Of a stretch of DNA of 64,000 nucleotides, positions 34,700-46,071 are shown piece after piece. The DNA comes from Ophiocordyceps camponoti-saundersi (nom. inval.) (Eukaryota > Ascomycota > Sordariomycetes > Hypocreales > Ophiocordycipitaceae): positions 1-64,000 of the forward strand of contig PDHQ01000024.1 in NCBI GenBank assembly GCA_003339415.1. Direction: 5' to 3'. Positions within the stretch are counted from its first letter, which is position 1, and each line of letters opens with the position of its first letter. Both the position numbers and the translations under genes were made by a program. The notes under the pieces are model-generated. The model did not search any database, was not told the DNA's origin, and saw nothing but the letters and a program-made list of their open reading frames with translations.

Positions 34700-36819
34700 T
34701 TTTAAAATACCTTATACTACGCGCTTTTAGAACTAACCTCCGTAAGTAAAGGACCGCTTCTTAGATATCTCTTCCCCCCCTCTTTTAGATTATCCTACGT
34801 AGTTAGAGATAACTTATCTTATAGAAGCTCTAAAGGCCTTCTAACGTAATCTTACTCCCTAAGAGGAAATTTTCTATAATTTTATTACTAACTTCCTCTA
34901 AGAATAAAGTATTTATTTTAAGGATATTATAATCTTTAGAGGAAATTTTACTAACTTAGCTATAAGTTCCTAGTATAGGCGCTACTTTTTATTATCGGAC
35001 TTTAGTTAAGATAAGGATATTAAATTTTCGAATATTATTAAATTAGAGAAATAACCTATAATTCGTAAATACTAAGATTAGCTTAAAGACCTTAAAAACT
35101 CTTTCTTTACGGTACTTAAAAAGTATTATAAAGATAAGAATAAGATTCTTAAAGCCTTAAATAATATATACTTAAACTTTTATATTTATTAAAAGTCTTA
35201 TAAATATAGCTTATTTATTAAGAAATAAGCATAACTTATAAGTAATTAGCTTACTTTTAAAAAATAATCTTATAACCTTCTAAAAAATCTTAGGAATTAA
35301 ACTATAATTATAGCTATTATACTTTAAAATATTAAGTAATAAGATAATTAAATACCTTATAATTTTTATATTTATCTAAAAAGTTTAGAAAGATATTTCG
35401 ATACTTATTTTTCTAAAAAACTTACCTTAGATTACTTCTCCTAATTACTCCCTTAGCTATAAGCTAAGATCTTTAAATAATATTAGCTAGATATTCTTAA
35501 CTATTAGGAAATAGTCTCCTTAGCCTAATAAATTTAGGATTCTAGCTTAGGTAAGTTTTACTAATATCGCTATAATAACTTTACGAAATAATAACAAACC
35601 GACTTTAATTCGGGTCGTTATTATAATAATAGTTCCTTAAAGCCTTAAAATAAAAATAGCGGTTTTAACTACTTTAGGGAAAATAAGGATAAAAGGAACC
35701 TATCTAATAAGAAATTAGATATTCTAACTTACTTTTATTATAAAAAGAAAAGCTATAAGGAATTTAATTATTAGTTAAAATACTTAGAGAAAGCTAAAGC
35801 TACGAGGATTAAATAAACCTAAGCTAGCTTATTAAAAAAAAGTTTAAAAAATTCGAAGATATCGATATAAAAGTCTCTTTACCGATATTCTTAACGGAAA
35901 GAATTTTTAAGATTTTTAATATACTCTAAATAGGACTTACTCCTTTTCTAATATTTATTAAATTTAATATTTATAGCGAAATTAATTTTATTAACCTTTC
36001 CTTTATAAGAGAATATATATTATTACTTTTAAATAATAACTTTTCTCTCCTTATAAGAGGTATTAGTAAATACGCCCTAATCGATAAACTCTAAAAAATA
36101 TTAGTTACTTTTCGTAATATAAATAAGATAGAAAAAACGCTAGTTTATTACTATTTTAGTATCCTTAATACGGTAGTAAATAATAACCTTATTATTTTAA
36201 AGATACTTACCTTAATAGCCGAATAAATCTACTTATCCCTTAATACTTATAAATAATAATATAAATTATCTCGACTATTACGAGCTTACCTCCTTAACGC
36301 TAAGGAATTTATCTAAAAGGCTAAATAATATCTATATATTTTCCGGGTTATATTAAACTTAATACTTCCTATATTTATAGATAAAGAAAACTCTAAGCTA
36401 CTATTAGTATTAGAAATTAAAATACCCCTAACTTTTACTAGATTCGAAGATATATTCTCGAAATCTAAGGCCTTAATTCTTCCTAATAAGAAAAATACTA
36501 TTTACGCTATTAATCTAGTCGATAACGCCACGCCTCCCTAAGGTCCTATCTACCCTTTTTCCTAAACTAAACTTAAAATACTCTAAGAATACCTTAATAA
36601 CGCTTTAAGTAAAGGTTAAATATAAGAATCCTAAAGCTTAGGTAGCGCCCCTATCTTTTTCGTTCCTAAGAAAGATAAGGAACTGCGACTTTATATAAAC
36701 TACCGGGGTCTTAATAAGGTAACGATTAAGAATTATTACCCTCTCTTACTTATTTCGGAAATTATAAACTAAGTTTAAAGCGTTATAATTTTCTTAAAAA
36801 TTAACCTTTAGCACGCTTA
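34700..36819 (+). pseudogene. Outer gypsy gag and first part of RT, degenerate
   Basis: The RT N-terminal part is readable at about 36460-36815: [57 protein letters not shown] and LQHAY in reconstructed reading, each typical of Ty3/gypsy RT. It breaks off exactly at LQHAY, where the inner element is inserted, and resumes at 46067. Upstream, a hydrophilic gag-like region is too eroded to delimit. Confidence 0.8.
36815..36819 (+). repeat. Target-site duplication GCTTA, left copy
   Basis: GCTTA immediately left of the inner LTR; the same five bases follow the inner element at 46067-46071. Five base pairs is the usual Ty3/gypsy duplication length. Confidence 0.85.
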
Positions 36820-37230
36820 TATAAGGGAAGTCTATATAAGATATACTAAAAAAGAGAGATAGCGATAAGTAAATTAGAAAAGAGGAAGAAAAGTATATAA
36901 ATATAAATTATAAAAGTTTACTTTAAAAGTTATATTAAGAGTAAAGCTAATTCTTACCGAATTATAATACTAGAAACTATTATAAACTATATACGAGGAG
37001 GTTACGACTTAGGGGTAAACTCCTCGCGATACGAATTATATCTTTTAGAGTTTTATCTAAAACCTTAGCGTAGTTTAAGAACTTATCTTCTATATCTAAT
37101 TACTTTATTAAGACTAAAAGCATATTATATATACTCTAAGTAGTTTCGGTAAGGAGTTATAATAGTTTTATAATACTTATATAATTTTCTAATTATTTTT
37201 CTTATATAATTATCTTATAACTCTATTATA
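36820..37230 (-). repeat. 3' LTR of the inner gypsy element
   Basis: 411 bp in reverse orientation, TATAAGGGAAG ... CTCTATTATA on the + strand. Followed by a purine tract (in element sense AAATAAGGAGATAG, 37231-37250) fitting the polypurine tract. Confidence 0.9.
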
Positions 37231-37599
37231 ACTATCTCCTTATTTTAAATAATTAGATATTAAGGTAAGATAGTTATAAGTTATTATAAGTTTATTATAA
37301 TAAAGTAAAAAATAAAAAAAAGTCGCGGGTAAGTAAAGCGCGTTATTAATAGTAAGAAGCGCGCGTAATTATAATAATAGTAGTAATTTATTATTAGTTT
37401 AAGCGAAGGTATAAGTAATTTTAAATATATATTACTATTATTATAATTTTCCCTCCTATTATCTTTAAAAAGGTTAAGCTTTTAATTTTAGACTTTTATA
37501 TATAATAATATTATAATATATCTAAAAAGGATAGTATTATATAATAAGGTTACTAATAGCTATTATACTTATTATAATATAGATAAGGTAAAACTTAAT

Positions 37600-40500
37600 A
37601 TAAGTCCGCTTAATAATAATATACCGCGTTATAATATAAAAACGCTATAAGCTACTCCGCGAAAAACTTTAAATAAAAAGATAAAGGCCGGGCTTATAAG
37701 GGATATTACGGAGACGCTTAATAGGAAAGGTATAAAGCGTAAGTAAATCGTTTACGCGTTATAAGGTATCCGTTAATATAGCGTAAGGACTTTAAGTAAA
37801 ATATTATTTACTATTATTATAGAGGAAGATAGGAGAGGTAATAAGCTACCTATTAAGGTATAAAAGCTAAATCTTACTTTATAGAAACTTAAAACCTTTA
37901 TTAAAATATTATTAAATATTAATAAGAAGAAAAAAACTATAACGTTAGGTAATAAGTTATTAGAGCGTAAGTAAATCGATTAGGTATTAGCTAGGCGGTG
38001 CTAATAGTTTATAAGCTTAGTAAATATTAGCTTTATAAGTAAGAGATCCGTAATTAGTAAATTATTTATAAGTTTTAAGAAATTAACGCTAAGTAAGATA
38101 GGGGCGTTATAAGAGGTAGTAGCTAGTAATAAAATGCCGAAAAAGGCGTAAAAGCTAGTATAAAAGACTCCTTTATCTTATAAGAAATCGGCAAGTAAGG
38201 TTACTAAGATAGCGCTAAAGATAACCGTAAGCGAGAGAGATATTAAAAAAGAAGCGTAATAAGCTATATAAGTTACTAAACTACTAATTAAGAAAAAAGT
38301 AATAGAGGATTAGGCTAAGGGTAAGAAACGTAAATATATCGGTCCCCTATTAATATAGAGATATTAATATACCTTAAGGGTTTTAAGTAAGGAATTTATT
38401 AATTTTTTAAATAAGGAAGATTTAGATAATTAAGATATTTTTACTAAGGCGCTAATTATTTAAGTAAAGGATATTTTTAATAATAATAATTAGTTTAATA
38501 TAAAGTAATATAAGTTTACGAAAATATATCGGAAAATAGTTAAGATTAATAAGGCTATAAAAAGGACGCGGTTTACCGATATATATTTTAATACTAAGTA
38601 TAACGCTAAAATATTAACTTATATCTATAAGGCTTTAAAAGATAAGAAAGTATTAATATTTACGCTAATAGGAAAAAAGGTAGCTAAATAAACCTCCTTA
38701 TTAAAGCTAACAAAAATTATAAAAGCGGTTTAAGTAGAAAATAAGTAAAGCGGGGTCCCTTTATAGTAAAAGTAAGGGCTTATTATTAACCGGTATATAG
38801 CGCTTAAGAAGATACCCGTTATCGATAAAGAAAATATATTACGCTAGTTAATCTTTAATATAGCGAAAAAGGAGGGGAAAAATATAGCGGCCGTAGCTTA
38901 TCTAATTATATATACCCGGATTTAAAATCGTATTATATTTAAGTAGCGTTAAAATATACTAACCGATAAGGGAGTTATAGCTAAGATTTATTAGATAATT
39001 ATAAATAAATTTAACTTATACTAGTAAGAAATATAAAGTCCTAATCTTTATAAAATAGCGCTAGTTAAATATAATAAGTTAGATAGTAATAGCGAGAAAG
39101 CGTTTAACTTAACTATAAGGCTAGCTACGCTATAACTAATATAACTTATTATAAAAGTATTATATATCTAAAAAGAGAGGGTATTAATTATAGCTTATAT
39201 TTTTATAAAAAAAAATATAAAATAGATAATATTTATAAACTAATTATCGTTATATACCTAAGATAGTATTATAAGAGATAAAATACTTAGTAATATTAGA
39301 AAATAGCTAAACTAATATTAGGAATAAAGGAAAGCTTATAAGAAGCGAGAAGCCGCTAAGGAGGCGTAGAAATAGGACGCGGGACCGTTAATTATAGAAA
39401 AAGATAGTTAGGCTATCGAGGAGGTAGTAAAAGGTAATATTATTATAGATAACTTATATAATATAGAGGAAGGAGATAGTAAGGAAGAGAACGCTAAGAA
39501 GTAAGATAAAGAAAAAGATAAAGAAAATCTTAAGGCTACTAATAACGCGGAGTTTTTCCGGGAGGCTCCTAATAATAACTTATTTACCGATAATAATAGT
39601 AAGGATAATAGTAAAAATAAAGAGGACGTACTATTAGCGCTTATAAGGGGGGGAAGTTATAGCCGGGGTAGCGGTTAAGCGGGCGTAAGTGCTAGAAAAA
39701 GCACGCCGCGCGTTAAGAAGTTAAAGAAAGCTATATAACTTATCTAAGAGTAAACTATTTACTTTAAAGTTAATTAATACCTTACCTATTTTAGGTCCGG
39801 TTTATTATAATATTTAACTTTAATAAATAAAATAAAACTTTTTATTATATTTTACTATTAGATTATTATTAAGGCGGTAAGATATAATCTTTACGTAAAG
39901 CGTAAAGTAACTTATTATAAAATACTAGCGCTAATATTAAGAGATTATTATAATATAATAATAATACTTAAGGTTTTAGAAATAATATATATTATAACGC
40001 GGGAGGAAGCTAGTTTTAGAAGCGGTAACTTAAACTTTATAATCTTAGACTAGCTTAAAGAGGAACTTACTACGTAAGGGTAATATCTTACGGAGGCTTT
40101 TAATATAGCCTTTAATATATATATTAAGGAGTTCCGCTTAAGTAATACGGCGAAAAGTAAGATTAAAGCGTAGAACTTATACTATATTATAATTTATAAA
40201 TAATAAGCTTTATTAGTTTAAAATAAGCTTATATTTAGTATAATCTAGCCCCGTTTTACTAAAAAGTTAGGGGTAGCCCCTAATAATTTAGGAGAGTTTA
40301 TAAAAATTAAAGCCTAGGATATTAACTTCTTATTTCGATTAAAACTTAGAGATAATAGTTATAATAGCTAAGCGGCGGCCTTAGCTTATATTTAGCTATA
40401 AATCGGTAAAATAATAGCTTTACTTAGTGCTTAAGAGATAAAAATATAAAAGAAAAAGCTTAAAAAATAGCTTAACGCGTTTATACTTTATATAAATAAG

Positions 40501-40700
40501 GATTAGTATATTTTTATTAATATAAAGGATAAGAAATATATTTTAGTTAAGTAGATAATTAAGGAATAGTTAAAGGAAAGTTAGGTTTAGGTCTTAACTT
40601 AATTACCTTTAACTTAGAAAATTATTAAATAAGCTATTAAGAAAGAAGGTAAACTATTAGTTTATCGTTTAGGTAAGAATAAAAAACCTTATATTAAATA
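37600..40700 (+). pseudogene. Antisense ORF of the inner gypsy copy, degenerate
   Basis: Reads on the + strand, opposite to the inner element's gag-pol, and lies between pol and the 3' LTR. The frame is open for about 1000 codons apart from RIP-type stops. Legible pieces include KRTRFTDIYFNTKYNAKILT, a Lys/Glu/Asp-rich segment (DKEKDKENLKATNNAEFFRE) and GVAPNNLGEFIKIKAQDINF-like text near the end. I do not recognise it: it has no RT, integrase or envelope-like hydrophobic segments. The same frame exists in the outer copy on the minus strand (about 48830-51900), so it is a family feature and not a chance ORF. Confidence 0.55.
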
Positions 40701-40779
40701 AAATAGGTAAATAAAGGTATAGTAAGTAATTAATATATAAGTTTATAAAAAACGGACTTTCTTATATTTTTTTATTATC

Positions 40780-43700
40780 TTTTAGAACTTATTAATAAGT
40801 TAGAATATATTCGCTATATCTTTAATAAGGACTTATTAGTTATACTCTAAAAGCTATCTTTTCTATTTAACTAAAAAATAAACGTTACTATTTAGTATTT
40901 TTTAATTTTTAACCTCTTAGATTTCCTATTCTCCGTTATCCTTTTCTAAATTTAGTATAAGGAGAGAAATAGATAAGTTTTAAAAACTTCGAAGGTGCTA
41001 AGGTTTAAGGAGGGAGATATAAAAAATATTATAAAGATAGCTATATTTTGCTAATAGGGTAAGGCGATATACTTAAGAGCTGATTTTTTAAAAAATACGA
41101 AAAGGTTTAATATAATAAGGAAGGAGTTTCTTTTTCTTACTCTTAAATTTAATATTTTTCGTAAAAAAACCTACTAAGTTATTAATTTTTAATATTAATA
41201 ATATATAGTTTTTATTATAATACTTTACTTACTTTTCGGTAGCGTATTTTTAATAATTTATTAAATATTAGCGTAAGTTTACTATTTTATCTAGTTTAGC
41301 TTTAGCTTTAGGCGTTACCTTAAGGGGAATATCTATAAAAATATAAAACTTTAAGTAATATCCGTAAAATACCTTATTAGGTAAGATTCCTATAATTAAG
41401 TATTTTATATTATTTATTATAAATTAAGTAATTAGTAATAGTTAAGGCTATAATATACGTTTATTATTAGTAAAATAATAAAAGTAATATTATATTACTT
41501 AATTTATCTATTCTATTTACTTATTAATTTAAAAGTAAAATATAATTAATAACTATTTTTTAATCTTAGATAGTAAATAAAAGTCTAATTAGAAATAACT
41601 AGTAAATAAGCTACCCTTATCGGATACGATACCTTATAGAGGGCTATAGTAAAGTTCTACCTCCCGGTAAAAAAGCTTAGCTAGGTCCCTTACTTTAATT
41701 ATATCTAAAATAGAAAGTAAGAGCGAAAATTTCGTAAATTAATTAATAATTACGAGGATATTATTAACTTATTTATCTAGCTATATAAATTTTAGAAAAC
41801 TAGTAGTAAAATCTAAAAATAGTTTTGCTTAAAGTTATAATAAAATTAGTAATAAATTTAACTTACTATATAGGCGGTGCCTTCGGGGAGCGACCTTTTA
41901 GTAAATTTAATAGGACTTAATATAGGATTTAATATCTTTATATATTACCTCTTAGTAGAATTTCCTAGCGAGGAGGTTTTAAGTATATTTTATATCGAAA
42001 TAACCCGCTAATAGGTTATCGTAATATAGTAATAGTAATTCGTATTTTAACGCTATTTTTTATAATATTACTATACGGTCCTTCTAATAGATAAGACTAT
42101 TAGAGTTAATTATTTATAAATTTTATTTTCCCCGTTAAGTTTTATTAAGCTTAGTAGCTTTTCGGCGTTATAACTAGAGATCTTCGCCTTAACTTCGCTA
42201 TAGTAAAATAAGGAGGGGAGTTAATATATTAAGCTTTAAGGGCTATTTTTATATTATTACCTTTTTTAAGGTCTAGCCCTTAAAGCGTTAAGTTAAGCCC
42301 GAGGTCGTTAAAACTTAATATAAAAAATATATAGCTACTTTAAGGTAGGGGTTTTAATAATCGGTTTAGTTTAATACTATAGTATACTTAACGCGTAATA
42401 TATTATTAACTATTTTCTTACGTAGAATATTTAATCTTTTTATTATTAGGCCCGCTTTAAGTATATATTATAATTTTCTTAAAAGGCTATCGGTAAGATT
42501 ATTACGGCCTAGTTTATAAAGGATATAGAAATTAAAAGGCGATAAGTAAGTTACCTAATATTATTAGCAGCGGTTTAAGTCTAATTATATTATAATTAAC
42601 TATAAGTTTAAGTAATTTAAGATTACCTTAATTAAAAATATTAATCTTTTTACGTAATAGCGCTAATATTTAAATAATTTAATAATAGCGAAGAATTCTT
42701 TTTTAGCTACCGTATAGCGTATTTTAGGGCTATTAAATTTCTATAACTAATAGGCGATAATAGGGTATTACCCTTAATTATCGCGTTATAAGAGGATACC
42801 GGCTATAGTAAAGTTTAATATATTAATTTTAATCTTTATTTACCTTTTAGAATTAAAATATATAAGTAAGGGGGCTTTAGTAAATACTTTTTTAAGTTCT
42901 AGAAAAGTAGATTATTAGAGGGCGTTAAGCTAATATTAGCTTAGTTTCTTCCCGTTTTCGCTCCCTTTAAGTATATTAGTTAAGGGAGCGATAATATTAG
43001 AATATCGGGGAATAAAACGCTAATAATAGTTATAGAAACCTAGAAAGATTTAAAAATCGTAGAAAAAGCCTAGTTCTTCCTAGTTAGCTATTACTTATAT
43101 CTTTTTTAGGTTTATAGAGATACTATATATACTAACGATATATCTAAAAAACTCGATTACTTTTTAATAGAAGATATATTTAGTAATATTTATATATAAG
43201 TTAGCTTCTTAGAGTTTCGCTAAGATTTTACGAAGGTATTAGGTATAATCCTCTTTTATCTTAGAGTAAATTAATATATTATCTAAATAGATAATATAAA
43301 TAGTATTTACTAAGGTTCTAAATACTTAATTAATATAATATTAGAAAGTCGCTAGGGCGTTTATTAAGCTAAAAGGAACGATAAGATACTTAAAATAACT
43401 ATATCGTAAGCGGAAGGTAATTTTCTATTTATTGCCCTTTTTAATACGAATACGGTAATAAGTATACTAGAGGTCGATTTTTAAGAAAATCGTAGCGCCT
43501 TAAACCTAGTCTATAATCTCCGAAATAAGTAGGAGAGGGTAACGATTTTTAATTATTACCTTATTAAGACCCTAATAGTTTACGTAAAGTTATAATTCCT
43601 TATCTTTCTTAGGGATAAAGAAAATAAGGGCGTTACCTAAGCTTTAAGATTCTTATATCTAACCCTTACTTAAAATATTATCGAGGTATTCTTAGAGTAC

Positions 43701-45600
43701 TTTAAATTTAGTTTAGGAAAGAGGGTAGATAGGACTTTAGGGAGGCGTGGCGTTATCGACTAAATTAATAGCGTAGATAATATCTTTCTTATTAGGAAGA
43801 ATTAAGGCCTTAAATTTTAAGAATATATTTTCGAATTTAGCGAAAATTAGGGGTATTTCGATTTCTAATATTAATAATAGCTCGGAGTCTTTTTTATCTA
43901 TAAATATAAAAGGTATTAAGTTTAATATAACCTAGAAAATATATAAATATTATTTAGCCTTTTAGATAAATTCCTTAGTATTAAGGAGGTAAGCTTATAA
44001 TAATTAAGATAATTTATACTATTATTTATAAGTATTAGGGGATAAGTAAATTTATTTAGCTACTAAAATAAGTATCCTTAAAATAATAAGGTTATTATTT
44101 ATTACTATATTAGGGATACCGAAATAGTAATAAACTAGCGTTTTTTTTATCTTATCTATATTACGAAAAGTAACCGATACCTCCTAAAATTCGTTAACTA
44201 GGGCGTATTTACTAATACCTCTTACGGGAAGAGAAAGGTTATTATCTAAAAATAGTAATATATATTCTTTTATAAAGGAAAGGTTAATAAAATCGATTTC
44301 GCTATAAATATTAAATTTAACGAATATTAGAAAAGGAGTAAGTTTTATTTAAAATATATTAAAAATCTTAAAAATTCCTTTTATTAAAAATATCGGTAGA
44401 GAGACTTTTATATCGATATTTTCGAGTTTTTTAAACTTTTCTTTAATAAGCTAGCTTAGGTTTATTTAGTCCTTATAGCTTTAGCTTTCTCTAAGTATTT
44501 CGATTAATAATTAGATTCCTTATAGCCTTTTTTTTTATAATAAAAATAAGTTAAAATATCTAATTTCTTATTAGATAAGTTTCTTTTATTTTTATTTTCC
44601 TTAAAGCGGTTAAAACCGCTATTTTTATTTTAAAGCTTTAAGGAACTATTATTATAATAATAACCTAAATTAAAGTTAGTTTATTATTATTTCGTAAAAT
44701 TATCGTAGCGATATTAGTAAAACTTACTTAAACTAGAATCCTAAATCTATTAAGCTAAAAAAACTATTTCCTAATAGTTAAGAGTATTTAGCTAATATTA
44801 TTTAAAGATCTTAGCTTATAGCTAAGGGAGTAATTAGGAGAAGTAATCTAAGGTAAGTTTTTTAGAAAAATAGGCGTTAAAATATCTTTCTAAACTTTTT
44901 AGATAAATATAAAAATTATAAGGTATTTAATTATCTTATTACTTAATATCTTAAAATATAATAGCTATAATTATAATTCGATTCCTAAAATTTTTTAGAA
45001 AGTTATAAGATTATTTTTTAAAAGCGGGCTAATTACTTATAAGTTACGCTTATTCTTTAGTAAATAAGCTATATTTATAAGACTTTTAATAAGTATAAAG
45101 GTTTAGGTATATATTATCTAAAGCTTTAAAAATCTTATTCTTATTTTTACGGTACTTTTTAAGTATTACGAGGAAGGAGTTTTTAAGGTCCTTAAGCTAA
45201 TTTTAGTATTTATAAATTATAAGTTACTTCTTTAATTTAATAATATTCGAAAGTTTAATATTTTTATTTTAACTAAAGTCCGATAACGAGAAGTAGCGCC
45301 TACGCTAAGAACTTATAGCTAAGTTAATAAGGTTTTCTCTAAAAATTATAATATCCTTAGGATAGATATTTTATTTTTAGAGGAAATTAGTAATAAAATT
45401 ACGGAAAATTTCCTCTTAAGGAGTAAGATTATATTAGGAGGCCTCCGGGGCTTTTATAAAATAAGTTATTTTTAATTATATAGGACGATTTAAAGAAGGG
45501 GGGGAAAAGATATCCGAGGAGCGGTCCTCCGCTTATAGAGGTTAGTTCTAAAAGCGCGTAATATAAGGTATATTAAAACGTAAGGGAGTCGGTACTAAAT
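40780..45600 (-). pseudogene. Inner gypsy gag-pol with chromodomain, degenerate
   Basis: Minus-strand copy of the same polyprotein seen in the outer element. RT falls at about 43820-42630, the RNase H/integrase region to about 41200, and the chromodomain remnant at about 40940-40770. Stops are at Gln/Trp positions. It is not interrupted by other insertions, so it gives the contiguous version of the family's gag-pol for consensus building. Confidence 0.75.
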
Positions 45601-45655
45601 CTAAAAAAATAAATTTAAGCTAAAAGTTAGTATCTCTTAAAAGAAAAATTAGAGT

Positions 45656-46066
45656 TATAAGGGAAGTTTATATAAAATATACTAAAAAAAAGAGATAGCG
45701 ATAAGTAAATTAGAAAAGAGGAAGAAAAGTATATAAGTATAAATTATAAAAGTTTACTTTAAAAGTTATATTAAAAGTAAAGCTAATTTTTACTAAATTA
45801 TAATATTAGAAATTATTATAAATTATATATAAGAAGGTTATAACTTAGGGGTAAACTCCTTATAATACGAACTATATTTTTTAGAGTTTTATCTAAAACC
45901 TTAATATAGTTTAAGAACTTATCTTTTATATCTAACTACTTTATTAAGACTAGAAGCGCGTTATATATACTTTAAGTAATTTTAATAAGGAGTTATAATA
46001 GCTTTATAATACTTACGTAATCTTCTAGTTATCTTTCTTATATAATTATCTTATAACTCTATTATA
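45656..46066 (-). repeat. 5' LTR of the inner gypsy element
   Basis: 411 bp, same ends as 36820-37230. The sequence just inside (minus strand, ACTCTAATTTTTC) does not show an obvious TGG primer-binding site, perhaps because of RIP. Confidence 0.9.
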
Positions 46067-46071
46067 GCTTA
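46067..46071 (+). repeat. Target-site duplication GCTTA, right copy
   Basis: Second copy of 36815-36819, directly after the inner LTR and directly before the resumption of the outer RT frame. Confidence 0.85.

Larger units (their letters stand above)
36820..46066 (-). mobile_element. Inner Ty3/gypsy chromovirus copy nested in the outer copy
   Basis: A 9247-bp element of the same family in inverted orientation. It is bounded by 411-bp LTRs (36820-37230 and 45656-46066) and flanked by GCTTA duplications, and removing it restores the outer RT across LQHAY-YYIRIKKGD. The gag-pol frame runs on the minus strand from about 45600 to 40780. Like the outer copy it is heavily RIP-mutated. It is about 132 bp longer than the outer copy, almost all due to one extra stretch near 37470-37610. 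Confidence 0.9.

Noticed and set aside
37600..40700. Antisense ORF as an envelope gene
   Set aside because: No signal peptide, transmembrane segments or cysteine pattern can be seen, and it is on the wrong strand for a spliced env.
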